This document shows positions 1 through 7,647 of a stretch of DNA of 21,240 nucleotides, one piece after another. Numbering within the stretch: position 1 is the first letter of the stretch; the number at the start of each line of letters is the position of its first letter. Source of the DNA: Spirochaeta sp. (GTDB taxonomy: Bacteria > Spirochaetota > Spirochaetia > DSM-2461); assembly GCA_030592625.1 (NCBI GenBank), contig JAUVIY010000008.1, positions 1 to 21,240 on the forward strand, written 5' to 3'. The notes below the pieces were generated by a model. That model saw only the letters and a program-made list of their open reading frames with translations. It was not told where the DNA came from and did no database searches. The position numbers and the translations under genes are program-made.

Positions 1-882
1 TATCATATGGAGGACGTCCACCGTGCCGGCGGTATCATCGGGATTCTGGGAGAGCTGGGCCGGGGAAACATGATGAACATGTCGGTGGGGCGTATCGATG
101 CCAAATATTTAACCGAGACTCTCAGGATATGGGATATCGCCGGAGACTCACCTTCCAAGGCGGCAAAACAACTGTATCTGGCCGCACCGGGTGGAGTCCG
201 TACCCTGAAAATGGGCGAACAGGCCAGGCGCTATAAAGAATCCGACCTGGATCGGAAATCCGGATGTATACGAAACGTTGCCAATGCCTACTCCGCCGAC
301 GGTGGACTCGCGGTCCTCTTCGGGAACCTGGCCCCCGACGGAGCCGTAGTGAAAACAGCCGGTGTTGATGATTCTAATTTAACCTTTTCCGGACCCGCCA
401 AGGTGTTCGACTCCCAGGATGATTCGGTGAAAGCCATTCTCAACGGAAAGATTGTCGCCGGCGATGTCGTGGTTATACGTTACGAGGGCCCTAAAGGCGG
501 TCCGGGCATGCAGGAAATGCTCTACCCCACCAGCTACCTCAAATCCATGAAACTCGGCAGGGCCTGCGCCCTGCTTACCGACGGCCGTTTCTCCGGGGGC
601 ACTTCGGGGCTGTCCATCGGGCACGCCTCTCCGGAAGCCGCCGCCGGCGGTGGAATCGGTCTGGTACGAGACGGTGATATCGTTGATATTGATATCCCGA
701 ACCGGAAACTGGATGTCCGTCTCGATGATTCCGAGATACGCCGCCGCCGGGAGATGGAAGAAGCGAAGGAAGCCGGAGCCTGGAAACCTGAACGTGATCG
801 CAAAGTCTCCGACGCCCTGAAAGCTTACGCTCACATGGCCGCCAGCGCGGATAAGGGTGCGGTCAGGATACTGCCGGAATAG
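1..882 (+). CDS. ilvD: Dihydroxy-acid dehydratase, C-terminal part (5' end outside the window)
   Basis: This enzyme removes water from 2,3-dihydroxy-3-methyl acids to give the 2-oxo acids for valine, leucine and isoleucine synthesis; it is a cytoplasmic Fe-S enzyme. The reading frame is open from base 1, so the gene starts upstream, and it ends at TAG 880-882. The visible 293 residues are roughly the last half of a ~615-residue long-form (Escherichia coli IlvD-like) protein. Diagnostic stretches include EDVHRAGG near the window start, the run [18 protein letters not shown], and the second IlvD/Edd signature around [18 protein letters not shown]. The tail SADKGAVR is also typical of the long form. 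The cluster-binding cysteines lie in the part not seen. The diguanylate cyclase gene follows after 14 bases, so co-transcription is possible, although the functions are unrelated. The identity is secure. Confidence 0.97.
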   Translation, partial: YHMEDVHRAGGIIGILGELGRGNMMNMSVGRIDAKYLTETLRIWDIAGDSPSKAAKQLYLAAPGGVRTLKMGEQARRYKESDLDRKSGCIRNVANAYSADGGLAVLFGNLAPDGAVVKTAGVDDSNLTFSGPAKVFDSQDDSVKAILNGKIVAGDVVVIRYEGPKGGPGMQEMLYPTSYLKSMKLGRACALLTDGRFSGGTSGLSIGHASPEAAAGGGIGLVRDGDIVDIDIPNRKLDVRLDDSEIRRRREMEEAKEAGAWKPERDRKVSDALKAYAHMAASADKGAVRILPE

Positions 883-896
883 GAAAAAATGAATAC

Positions 897-2465
897 ATGC
901 CTTATACTTGCGATGTGAAGACACGCAGTACCCTGGCCTTCAGAGTTTTCCTGATGATACTCATCACCGGTGTTTTCCCCATACTTGTCATCACTCTGGT
1001 TTCGGAAATCATCATGGACCCGCTCTTTACCGATCTCGACGAGCAGACTGCGATATCGGAAATGGATCAGCTCCTGGATATTATCGAAGGAGCGCTCAAT
1101 AACGATAAGATTACCGTCAGGAGCATCGCTGCTTATCTTGTTCCGGTTGCATCAGGACTGCAGAAGACCGACTTTCCCGTCATCATGGATGTATACTCGA
1201 TTGATTTCCTCTCCATTTCTGCAGGCGGCAGTTTCGAGGGAAAACCCTGCTGGCTTCGCACCGAAACAGGTATAGGTGAGATTACCGACACCAAACGTTT
1301 TCTGAATTCTGTAATGGAAGGTCCGTATGCTCCAGGCCTGCTCAGTCCATGGGGATTCATCTCTGTAGGCGATAATTCCGACCTGTACATGCTGACTGCT
1401 TCATCCGGGGATTCCGCCTCTGATACCGTCATCATAGGACACAAAATCAGCTCTGTTCTCAGCGATTATCTGATTCAATATCCCGAAATACAGATAAAAA
1501 CCGTATCGGCTCCTGCAGACCATGGGCAAAAAACGGTATCATCTTTTTACCTTGGCGACAGCGTTTTTTTTGATCCTATAACTCCGGCAAGCTCAAGTAT
1601 CAGCAACACCGAAAGCGGTATGAGAACTTCCGTCATCGTTTCAGCTCCTTATCTGAATAACGGGTTACTCATTGAGCTCGAACAACCGTCCGTCATCAGG
1701 GAAGCCGGAACTGTCAGACTGAACCGGACTCTGGCTGTAGTTGCCACTCTGTTAATCATTCAGATCGTACTCATAACAGTGTGGGTCCGTTTTCAAATTT
1801 CCCGGCCGTTGGGTATCTTGATTGACGGAATCGATTTATGGGATGGCCTGAGATTCCCGGACTTCGGCGATTTGAAATCAAGAAGCGATGAAATCGGTAA
1901 ACTGGCCGTAACATTTATACGGATGTCGGGAGAAATCCGTTCGAAGACTCGCTCACTGGAAGAACAGGCGGTCCGGGACGGCCTGACGGGACTTTTCAAC
2001 CGGAGACGTTTTGATGAAACCCTGCATAATGAGTGGGAACGTCATCGCCGTGATGGAAATTCTTTGTCCCTGATTATGGCAGATGTCGATTTCTTCAAGC
2101 TCTACAACGATTCCTACGGCCACCAGGAGGGGGATGATTGTCTGAGACTGGTCGCCCAGGCTTGTGGTAGAAACGTGCATCGTCCCGGGGATCTGCCGTT
2201 CCGCTATGGCGGTGAGGAATTCGCATTGATCCTTGCGGATACAGATCTCAATGGAGCTATCGGTGTCGCAGAGAGTATCCGCAAAGGGGTGGAAGAGTTG
2301 AATCTGATAAATGAAGACAGCCCTATCGGAGGACTTGTAACCATGAGTTTCGGAGTGGCCGTTTCCGGCCCCGATGGGGAAATATCAAGGGATTATCTGA
2401 TTCGGTTGGCTGACCAGGCCCTTTATAGAGCGAAAAAGGCCGGAAGAAACAGGGTTATCAGTTGA
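897..2465 (+). CDS. Membrane-anchored diguanylate cyclase (sensor-HAMP-GGDEF)
   Basis: Predicted to make cyclic di-GMP from two GTP at the inner face of the cytoplasmic membrane. Order of parts in the 522 residues: membrane segment about 13-36, extracytoplasmic sensor region about 40-275 with no domain I recognise, second membrane segment about 278-298, HAMP-like linker about 298-350, and GGDEF domain about 358-522. The active site is intact as GGEEF at 438-442. The product-inhibition I-site RxxD is present as RPGD at 429-432, five residues before GGEEF, the standard spacing, so product feedback is expected. No EAL domain is present. ATG 897 is the first start in frame and has only a weak ribosome site (AGGAAAAA). 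GTG 915 is a possible alternative. Its TGA stop is the first three bases of a foldback element. Confidence 0.93.
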   Translation: MPYTCDVKTRSTLAFRVFLMILITGVFPILVITLVSEIIMDPLFTDLDEQTAISEMDQLLDIIEGALNNDKITVRSIAAYLVPVASGLQKTDFPVIMDVYSIDFLSISAGGSFEGKPCWLRTETGIGEITDTKRFLNSVMEGPYAPGLLSPWGFISVGDNSDLYMLTASSGDSASDTVIIGHKISSVLSDYLIQYPEIQIKTVSAPADHGQKTVSSFYLGDSVFFDPITPASSSISNTESGMRTSVIVSAPYLNNGLLIELEQPSVIREAGTVRLNRTLAVVATLLIIQIVLITVWVRFQISRPLGILIDGIDLWDGLRFPDFGDLKSRSDEIGKLAVTFIRMSGEIRSKTRSLEEQAVRDGLTGLFNRRRFDETLHNEWERHRRDGNSLSLIMADVDFFKLYNDSYGHQEGDDCLRLVAQACGRNVHRPGDLPFRYGGEEFALILADTDLNGAIGVAESIRKGVEELNLINEDSPIGGLVTMSFGVAVSGPDGEISRDYLIRLADQALYRAKKAGRNRVIS

Positions 2466-2607
2466 GGCTCTTTCAAAAATAGTGGATTTGGTTCGGAGAC
2501 AAGGCGGATCGAGCGCAGAATGCGCAGTGTAGCAGAGCTACATAAGCATTTCGAGCATCGAGCTAACACAGTATACGGACCAAAGGCGCATTTTTGAAAG
2601 AGCCTCA
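2463..2607. repeat. Foldback element 1 with 18-bp terminal inverted repeats, filling a convergent intergenic gap
   Basis: Perfect inverted repeats TGAGGCTCTTTCAAAAAT (2463-2480) and its complement (2590-2607) bound 145 bases that can fold into one long imperfect hairpin. A second pairing is TTTGGTTCG (2487-2495) with CGGACCAAA (2576-2584), one G-T wobble. The apical hairpin is GTAGC-aga-GCTAC (2529-2541). On the way up there are two internal loops with GCGCA on the left side opposite GAGCA or AAGCA on the right. The outermost TGA on each strand is the stop codon of the adjoining gene. It may act as a bidirectional terminator. The terminal repeats and relatedness to 11326-11447 and 4432-4713 also suggest a small non-autonomous mobile or REP-like element. 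No transposase is seen. Confidence 0.85.
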
Positions 2608-3195
2608 GTAGCTGAGCCCGATACCTGTATAAAAGCCGTAGGTTAGGGGAAATCCGGCGAACTCGTTGGATCCCGGTATGAAAGTCTGCATTCCCCAGAA
2701 ATCAACTGCGAACTTCAGCCCGACCTGAGCGGTGAGTACTTTACCAAGTCTGATGAAACTCATGGCATCCAGGCCCAGGCCGAAAGCCACAAGAAAATCC
2801 CCTCCTTCCAGCATGGACCCGGTATGGAATCCGGTTGAGACCAGGAAAGCCATGGGAGAAAGATCAAACATATATCCGATTCCGACAACGGCGTCCAGGA
2901 CAATGGGAAACCCGGTGATGGTTCGGTCGGAAAAATCACTGGCCGGGTACAGTTTTTCTTCCAGTTTATAGGGGAAGAGAATCGCCAGATCGATAATACC
3001 GTGAAATCCTTCACCTCTGCTGCTCTTCAAACCGATACCCGCCGAAGAGTGACGAATAATATCTTTACCTCCGGTCCCGAACAATGGATAAGACGTGCTT
3101 TGAAACACGGTATTGATCTGAAAAGTACCGTCAGCTGCCGACAGAGTCAGAACTGCAGAGAAGAAAAGAAACATAATTGATAATACACGCCTCAT
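2605..3195 (-). CDS. Exported hypothetical protein, probably a small outer-membrane beta-barrel
   Basis: 196 residues with a clear signal peptide (MRRVLSIMFLFFSAVLTLSA, cleavage expected near residues 20-22). The mature part is rich in Gly and aromatic residues, with short alternating hydrophobic stretches and a C-terminus ending in an aromatic residue (GIGLSY). These traits suit an outer-membrane barrel, but I recognise no named family. ATG 3193-3195 has a strong GGAGG five bases upstream. It lies 16 bases after the cyclase-like gene on the same strand, so the two are probably one transcript. Its TGA stop (2605-2607) is the outer edge of foldback element 1. The export call is firm; the barrel call is inference. 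Confidence 0.8.
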   Translation of the reverse strand: MRRVLSIMFLFFSAVLTLSAADGTFQINTVFQSTSYPLFGTGGKDIIRHSSAGIGLKSSRGEGFHGIIDLAILFPYKLEEKLYPASDFSDRTITGFPIVLDAVVGIGYMFDLSPMAFLVSTGFHTGSMLEGGDFLVAFGLGLDAMSFIRLGKVLTAQVGLKFAVDFWGMQTFIPGSNEFAGFPLTYGFYTGIGLSY

Positions 3196-3211
3196 ATCAG
3201 CCTCCAGGGCA

Positions 3212-4144
3212 TCAGATTATATCGAGACGATCAGGAGAACTCAGTTGAAGCTGACCTTCGAAATCTCCGACAGGATCGAATAAGTCCTGGAGTTTCGGGG
3301 GCAGGAGTTTCCAGACAGCCTCGGTTATAGAGACGGATCCGGGCTGAGTACCTTTCTTCTCAAGATGTGCCGCAAGATTGATGACATCGGAAATTATCTT
3401 GCCGGTATCGGCCATGAATGTCACTTTCCCGCTATGCATCCCGATTCTGATTGCCACACTCTCATCTATCGGATTGCGGGAATGAGCATTGATGAGTGGC
3501 ATAACCCTCTGAATTTCGACAGCGAACCGAGCAGCCCGGACTCTGTGATGCTTGAACGTGAAAGCCAGGATTCCGCCGTCACCGGCCCAGGACCAGATTC
3601 GTCCGTCATATGCCACCAATCTCTCTCCGAGGGTAGACCAGAAGAAGGAGTAGAACTTCTCCATCGTTTTTCGGCCGAACTTCTTCACAAGTTCCGAGCT
3701 GCCGACGATGTCCATGCTGGCGACGGTGACATCATAGTTCCGACCGCTTTTCAGAGAGCCCCAATCGGGACGCTTACTCAGGTCTTCCTTGAGAGCGACG
3801 ACTTTACGTTTCTTCAAATCGTAGATGAGCCCGGTTTCCGTCAGCTTCAGAAGAAAATACTCCAGGCCTTCTATACGGATTTCCTTACCCAGAATGATTT
3901 CCTCATCCATCTCCACCAGGAGCTTGATGTAGTCGCCTAGCTGTTTGCGTTCGGTCAGGTTCTCAATGAGAACCTGAGCGGCCATTCTCGGCGACAAAGT
4001 GAAGTTACGACGCTTGCCGCTCAAATCATGTATATTCAGATCGGGAATGAGCATCTGGCCCAAAGCTTCAACCTGGTCCGCTACAAGACTCCCGCCGACG
4101 GTCTCAATCAGCAGGTTTTTCATGGCGGGGTCTAAATACAACAT
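3212..4144 (-). CDS. Class III adenylate/guanylate cyclase-like protein
   Basis: 310 residues, cytoplasmic. Residues 1-135 are a helical/mixed N-terminal region with no family I can name; residues about 138-275 are a class III nucleotidyl cyclase catalytic domain. Both metal-binding Asp residues are visible: D145 in MDIVGSS and D189 in AGDGG. The later motif reads DVINLAAHLEKK: the conserved Asn (N256) is there, but the position four residues later, normally the transition-state Arg, is His 260. The domain could therefore be weakly active, differently built, or a regulatory pseudocyclase. No membrane segment is present. ATG 4142-4144 has GGAGG six bases upstream and a good promoter. The exported protein gene follows 16 bases downstream. 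Confidence 0.88.
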   Translation of the reverse strand: MLYLDPAMKNLLIETVGGSLVADQVEALGQMLIPDLNIHDLSGKRRNFTLSPRMAAQVLIENLTERKQLGDYIKLLVEMDEEIILGKEIRIEGLEYFLLKLTETGLIYDLKKRKVVALKEDLSKRPDWGSLKSGRNYDVTVASMDIVGSSELVKKFGRKTMEKFYSFFWSTLGERLVAYDGRIWSWAGDGGILAFTFKHHRVRAARFAVEIQRVMPLINAHSRNPIDESVAIRIGMHSGKVTFMADTGKIISDVINLAAHLEKKGTQPGSVSITEAVWKLLPPKLQDLFDPVGDFEGQLQLSSPDRLDII

Positions 4145-4182
4145 CCAAATCCTCCGAAGATGCCCGAAAGAAACTCGTCGCC

Positions 4183-4212
4183 AGTATATCAGGTGATTTG
4201 ATGCGTGGACAA
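4183..4212 (-). promoter_or_regulatory. Sigma-70-type promoter for the cyclase-like operon
   Basis: Read on the minus strand: TTGTCC (4212-4207), an 18-base spacer, then TATACT (4188-4183), which is preceded by TG one base upstream (extended -10). The expected start of transcription near 4176 leaves a leader of about 30 bases carrying the GGAGG site before ATG 4144. Confidence 0.6.
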
Positions 4213-4288
4213 GATTCTCTCATGCGCTCCTCAATAACCGAATAATAGCGACACATTCACTTCACCCTTTCTTCATCGGCAACTCGTG

Positions 4289-4406
4289 CAGTCAACAACT
4301 ACCTTAAAACAGGTAGTTTTGTGGGCTGCGCCCCAAAGGGGGCTTACGATGCTGCTAAAGCCGCCAGATTTTAATAGCCCAAATGGCGGCTTCGGCTCCA
4401 GTCAAC
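4289..4406. other. Gene-free, hairpin-rich segment bounded by an 8-bp direct repeat
   Basis: This is part of the 4145-4726 stretch, where I find no gene. CAGTCAAC occurs at 4289-4296 and again at 4399-4406. Between them are three palindromes: AACTACCT/AGGTAGTT (4297-4304 and 4311-4318, then TTG), a GGGC-tgc-GCCC hairpin near 4323-4334, and AAGCCGCCA/TGGCGGCTT (4358-4366 and 4384-4392). The first hairpin with its short T run could terminate + strand transcription, although nothing on that strand lies just upstream. The segment could also be a structured RNA, a recombination site or the trace of a small insertion. No function can be assigned. Confidence 0.4.
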
Positions 4407-4431
4407 TCATGTTTCAGCCGATAAAAAACTC

Positions 4432-4713
4432 AGGAGTCTGTCGGACTTGGGGCTTTCGAGACGATTTTCGATGATTTTTTCCCGAGGCAAGGCGGCAACA
4501 GCGGAGTTTAGCTGGGCCAGGATGCAGGGCCGAGCAGCAAGCGCAGCTTGCGACCAGGCTAAATGAGCATGTTGCCAACGCGGCAGCGGGGAAAAAAGGG
4601 CGACAATACCTTTGGTTCGCCCTGCGTCGGTTCGACAATGCTCAAGCTCGCTTGCGCATTGTACTCACTTTCCTGGGTCGTCGGTCCGGAATGGTTAAGT
4701 CCGACAGACTCCT
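4432..4713. repeat. Foldback element 3, 282 bp with 17-bp terminal inverted repeats
   Basis: The perfect terminal repeats are AGGAGTCTGTCGGACTT (4432-4448) and its complement (4697-4713). Inside, TTTTTTCCC (4475-4483) pairs with GGGAAAAAA (4589-4597), GGCAACA (4494-4500) with TGTTGCC (4570-4576), and TTTAGC (4507-4512) with GCTAAA (4558-4563). Between the last two stems sits the same loop pair as in element 1: GCGGA on the left, GAGCA on the right. The right half has a second hairpin, ACAATGC/GCATTGT (about 4635-4662), which carries the same loop pair read on the opposite strand. The ribosome site of the TPR gene begins at the base after the right repeat, so the element is also that gene's leader. 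Confidence 0.8.
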
Positions 4714-4726
4714 AAAGGGAGCATTG

Positions 4727-5290
4727 ATGCCAACTGTCGATCAAGCTGAACACCTCATGCGTGAAGGTGCTTTCCAAAGGGCCAAGGTTCTCTTATCCGA
4801 GATTATATCAGACGACCCTGAAGATCTGAGGGCTATATGCGATATCGGAATCGCCTACACCGAAACCGGGGAAAACGAGAAGGCGATCCGGGCACTTCTG
4901 CACTACATCCGCAACGACGAATCTAATCCATACGCCTGGGAAGCTCTTGGCTGCGCCAGATTCCGAACCGGAGACCTGGAAAACGCCAGGAAACACCTGT
5001 TTCAATCCCTCGATCTCATGCCGGAAAATCCCTCTTCACTGAGAAATCTGGGTATTCTTCACGGCATGGAAGGCCGGCATGATGAAGGACTGGAACTTCT
5101 CCAGCGATCCGTCAGGCTTTCTCCCAGGGATTATCGGACATTATATGCCCTCAACTATGCATTCCGTGATGCCGGGAAACCGGAAGAGCGTCTGAAAATC
5201 CTCAACCGGTTGATGGAACTGGAGCTTCCCGATGATATCCGTCGGGATGTGGAACTCACCCGAATCCGCATATCCGTCGAATGGGAATAG
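4727..5290 (+). CDS. Tetratricopeptide-repeat protein
   Basis: 187 residues made almost wholly of about four TPR helix pairs (for example the runs from AFQRAKVLL, NEKAIRALL, LENARKHLF and HDEGLELL, each followed by a proline-bounded turn). TPR scaffolds bind partner proteins; the partner is not evident here. There is no signal peptide, so a cytoplasmic place is likely. The frame is open upstream, to a TTG at 4652 inside the foldback element. ATG 4727 is preferred because AAAGGGAG lies five bases before it and because it starts the regular repeat pattern. The pentapeptide-repeat gene follows after 52 bases, suggesting a two-gene operon of scaffold-type proteins. Confidence 0.85.
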   Translation: MPTVDQAEHLMREGAFQRAKVLLSEIISDDPEDLRAICDIGIAYTETGENEKAIRALLHYIRNDESNPYAWEALGCARFRTGDLENARKHLFQSLDLMPENPSSLRNLGILHGMEGRHDEGLELLQRSVRLSPRDYRTLYALNYAFRDAGKPEERLKILNRLMELELPDDIRRDVELTRIRISVEWE

Positions 5291-5342
5291 ACCAGAAGTC
5301 ACTGATCACATAAGATGGTTCTCCGCCGAGGAACCGAATATC

Positions 5343-6044
5343 ATGCCTGACGAAAAAATCAAATTCCGGGGAAACCCCCATCATCTCGCCCTGCTTGTCG
5401 AAGCAGTCCGGAAAGGCGATATCACCTTATGGAACAATTATGTCCGTAAAAATGGTTCATCATTCCGGGCCCGACTGGCGGGCGCCGATCTCACCGGTTT
5501 TTCATTGGGAGAAGCCAAGCTTGCCGGTGCCGATCTTACCGATGCGGATTTAACCGGCGCTGTTCTGATAAGGGCTAATCTCAGTAATGCCCGTCTCAGG
5601 GGCTGCAGCCTCATCGGTGCCGATCTCACCAGTGCCCGGCTGAATCATACCGATTTTACAAAAGCCGATCTGAGCCTGGCGAAAATGTCCAACGCCCGGG
5701 CCAGGGGTGCCATTCTTATCGATGCCGACCTGTCGGGAACGATTCTGGACGGAGCGGACCTTTCCAGGGCGTCGATGAAGGGTGCCGAGGTAACGGGTAC
5801 ATCTCGTTCCGGAGCCAGGATGAAAGTACGGGTTAAGGTGAAATCGACATCGGATAAAATCCTGAGGGTAAATAGATTCGATAGGCCATCCCTAGACTAC
5901 AGTCCCTGGATCAAAGCTCTGGATGAAGAAACGGAGCGAAAAGAAATGAGACAGGACAGGGAAGATAAACAAGCGGAAGCTGACAGGGAACAGCTCGATC
6001 GTAAGCTGGGCCGTCGGAAGCCTTTATTCAACAGGGTAAAATAA
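5343..6044 (+). CDS. Pentapeptide-repeat protein with charged C-terminal tail
   Basis: 233 residues. After about 45 N-terminal residues there are roughly twenty consecutive pentapeptides of the A(D/N)LXX type (such as GADLTDADLTGAVLIRANLS), which should form a right-handed quadrilateral beta-helix. The last ~70 residues are basic and acidic in turn (many K, R, E, D) and are probably a helical or disordered tail. Some proteins of this fold mimic DNA and bind gyrase, but nothing here shows that role. An in-frame ATG exists at 5232 inside the TPR gene; ATG 5343 is chosen because GAGGAA lies nine bases upstream and it avoids a 59-base overlap. Probably co-transcribed with the TPR gene. Confidence 0.85.
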   Translation: MPDEKIKFRGNPHHLALLVEAVRKGDITLWNNYVRKNGSSFRARLAGADLTGFSLGEAKLAGADLTDADLTGAVLIRANLSNARLRGCSLIGADLTSARLNHTDFTKADLSLAKMSNARARGAILIDADLSGTILDGADLSRASMKGAEVTGTSRSGARMKVRVKVKSTSDKILRVNRFDRPSLDYSPWIKALDEETERKEMRQDREDKQAEADREQLDRKLGRRKPLFNRVK

Positions 6045-6064
6045 TGATCAATCGAAGGGAAAGA

Positions 6065-6095
6065 TTCCGGGGCCGGTAACTAACCGACCCCGGAA
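6065..6095. terminator. Strong hairpin between convergent genes
   Basis: TTCCGGGG (6065-6072) pairs with CCCCGGAA (6088-6095), and CGGT (6074-6077) with ACCG (6083-6086) inside. It sits between the end of the pentapeptide gene (6044) and the stop of the histone gene (6108). T runs are poor on both sides (TCTTTCCCTT on the minus strand), so it may act as a bidirectional barrier or mRNA-end stabiliser more than as a classic intrinsic terminator. Confidence 0.7.
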
Positions 6096-6107
6096 AGACA
6101 GGATTAT

Positions 6108-6293
6108 TTAGAAATCCTTGTCCTGAACGGTCTTCCTCTTGGCAGCCTTTGCATTCTCGATGGCAGTATCACACATCTCGCGAATCTTGTCTGAGAGAAC
6201 GTCGATAACGGCAGCCGAGCATTTCATGTCAGCAGTCGTCTTGATGTAGGCTTTCACTTTGGAAGCCACCACCAGGGTTTCTTTTCCAGCCAT
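6108..6293 (-). CDS. Bacterial histone (single histone-fold protein)
   Basis: 61 residues. The layout matches one minimal histone fold: short helix 1 around SKVKAYIK (11-18), a long central helix from about SAAVIDVLSDKIREMC to AIENAKAAK (26-52), and a short helix 3 after the loop KRKTVQDKDF (52-61). The RKT-VxxxD loop is the hallmark shared with archaeal histones (GRKTI-KAED), where Arg and Thr contact DNA. Single-fold bacterial histones of this length are known from Bdellovibrio and Leptospira. Family proteins dimerise and coat or bend DNA; here the role is inferred. The gene stands alone, with a strong AAGGAG site, a TATAAT box and a hairpin after the stop, as expected of an abundant nucleoid protein. 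Cys 25 and Cys 41 are unusual. The fold call rests on pattern, not on a search. Confidence 0.82.
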   Translation of the reverse strand: MAGKETLVVASKVKAYIKTTADMKCSAAVIDVLSDKIREMCDTAIENAKAAKRKTVQDKDF

Positions 6294-6326
6294 TGTGGGC
6301 TCCTTACGTTGACAGTCGTTCCTCTT

Positions 6327-6355
6327 ATTATATAGCTAAAGATGGTTCCCGTCCC
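6327..6355 (-). promoter_or_regulatory. Probable promoter of the histone gene
   Basis: On the minus strand a perfect TATAAT (6332-6327) lies about 34 bases before ATG 6293. At a 17-base spacing the -35 position reads GGGACG (6355-6350), which matches TTGACA only at GAC, so the -35 is weak. AAGGAG precedes the start codon by six bases. Confidence 0.5.
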
Positions 6356-6426
6356 CCCTTATTGCACTTATGATTGATCCACAAGGCATTTTTTTTCATT
6401 TTTCCTGACGGAAGGGAGCAAGTTAA

Positions 6427-7647
6427 TTGGAATTTCGCATTCGTTCTTCACTAATTCTCGTATTTCTGGTCGTATTATCAGTTTCATTGCTTTCGGGTAA
6501 GACTCTTGAAGCCAGTCTGATTATCGTCGGTCCCGGGGATCCGGTGTATACGTATTGGGGCCATATCGGCATTGCCGTCGAGAATAAAGAGACCGGCGAA
6601 AACCTGTTTTACGATTTCGGGAATTTCTCTTTTTATTCGGACAATTTCTACCAGGATTTCGCCATGGGCCGGATGATGTACTTAGGGTTTGTAACCCCGA
6701 CGGACTTTTTTATCTCCTATTCCCTCGGGGAAGACCGGGATTTTACGATTTATCCCCTGAATCTCGGTGACGATGAGCTCAAAGAACTTGATTCAATACT
6801 CCGTTGGTGGGTGCGCCCGGAAAATCGGGAATATCTATACGAATATTACCTGAATAACTGCTCTACCATAATCAGGGACATCCTCAACGACGTAACCGAT
6901 GGAGAATTGAAACGCTTCACCGAATCCCGTTCGGACCTGGATTTCCGGCATTATTCCAGAACAGGAGCCGACCCTTCGTTGTTCTGGGAAATTCTTCTTC
7001 ATTATCTTCTGGGTTCCAATCTTGATAAGACCATCAGCGCTTGGGACAAGATGTTTCTTCCCCAGGCGGTGGCGGATTACGCCCTGGAGATGGAATACAC
7101 GGGACGGGACGGTGAAGTCCGGAAGCTGGCCGGTGATGGATTAGTTCTCAAGTCTTCGACCCGCCGACCGGTTCCCGATGAACCGAGAAATCTATGGCCC
7201 TTGATGCTCATCATGGGACTGGCTGCCGGCTTCGGCTGGCGGTTATCGAGCGTGGTAAAACGAAAGTCCACCCGGATTGCAGGAACTGTATTCAGGGTTT
7301 TTATAATTCTGTCCATTGGACTGCCGGGTCTGATTCTCGGATTTCTGATGGCATTCACGGATCATGCCGCTTCGTACCGTAACATCAATCTCTGGCCGTC
7401 TTTTCCCACCGTTCTTTTCGGGCTGATTCCCCTGATGGCAACCATAGCCAAGGGCAGGATGGATCGTAGAAAGAGTGAAGTTTGGCTGTCATGGATCTGG
7501 ACGGTGAACCTCGCCGGTCTTTTACTGGCTGTTTTTCTCAGACTTACGGGGTTCCGCATGCAGGATGCATTTGCATTCTGGGCATTACTCACCCCCCTCA
7601 CCCTGGCCGCTTCGCGGCCCGGACTATGGCTGCAGGACAGATTATGA
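6427..7647 (+). CDS. DUF4105-type periplasmic domain protein with C-terminal membrane segments
   Basis: 406 residues. A signal peptide or anchor covers about 1-25 (RIRSSLILVFLVVLSVSLL). The next ~200 residues form a DUF4105 (Lnb N-terminal-like) domain: the motif YWGHIGIAV supplies the conserved His and YYLNNCSTIIRDIL the conserved Cys, a pair suggesting a papain-like hydrolase or transferase fold in the periplasm. The C-terminal third has about five membrane helices (from LWPLMLIMGLAAGF to AFWALLTPLTLAA). Substrate unknown. The start is TTG 6427: GGGAG lies eight bases upstream and no ATG occurs in frame until 6665, past the signal sequence. It converges on the M16 protease gene with a 6-base overlap of coding ends. 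Confidence 0.85.
   Translation: MEFRIRSSLILVFLVVLSVSLLSGKTLEASLIIVGPGDPVYTYWGHIGIAVENKETGENLFYDFGNFSFYSDNFYQDFAMGRMMYLGFVTPTDFFISYSLGEDRDFTIYPLNLGDDELKELDSILRWWVRPENREYLYEYYLNNCSTIIRDILNDVTDGELKRFTESRSDLDFRHYSRTGADPSLFWEILLHYLLGSNLDKTISAWDKMFLPQAVADYALEMEYTGRDGEVRKLAGDGLVLKSSTRRPVPDEPRNLWPLMLIMGLAAGFGWRLSSVVKRKSTRIAGTVFRVFIILSIGLPGLILGFLMAFTDHAASYRNINLWPSFPTVLFGLIPLMATIAKGRMDRRKSEVWLSWIWTVNLAGLLLAVFLRLTGFRMQDAFAFWALLTPLTLAASRPGLWLQDRL

Noticed and set aside
379..924. Open frame of 181 codons on the minus strand opposite ilvD
   Set aside because: It is wholly antisense to a strongly conserved IlvD sequence and has no ribosome site or recognisable product.
3365..3940. Open frame of 191 codons on the plus strand opposite the cyclase-like gene
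   Set aside because: The minus-strand frame encodes clear cyclase motifs; this one has low-complexity content and no family features.
4652..4726. Upstream TTG start for the TPR gene
   Set aside because: It would begin inside foldback element 3 with no ribosome site, while ATG 4727 has a good one.
7642..7647. Frameshift or annotation error at the overlap of the DUF4105 and M16C genes
   Set aside because: Both proteins end naturally; a 6-base tail-to-tail overlap is ordinary in compact genomes.
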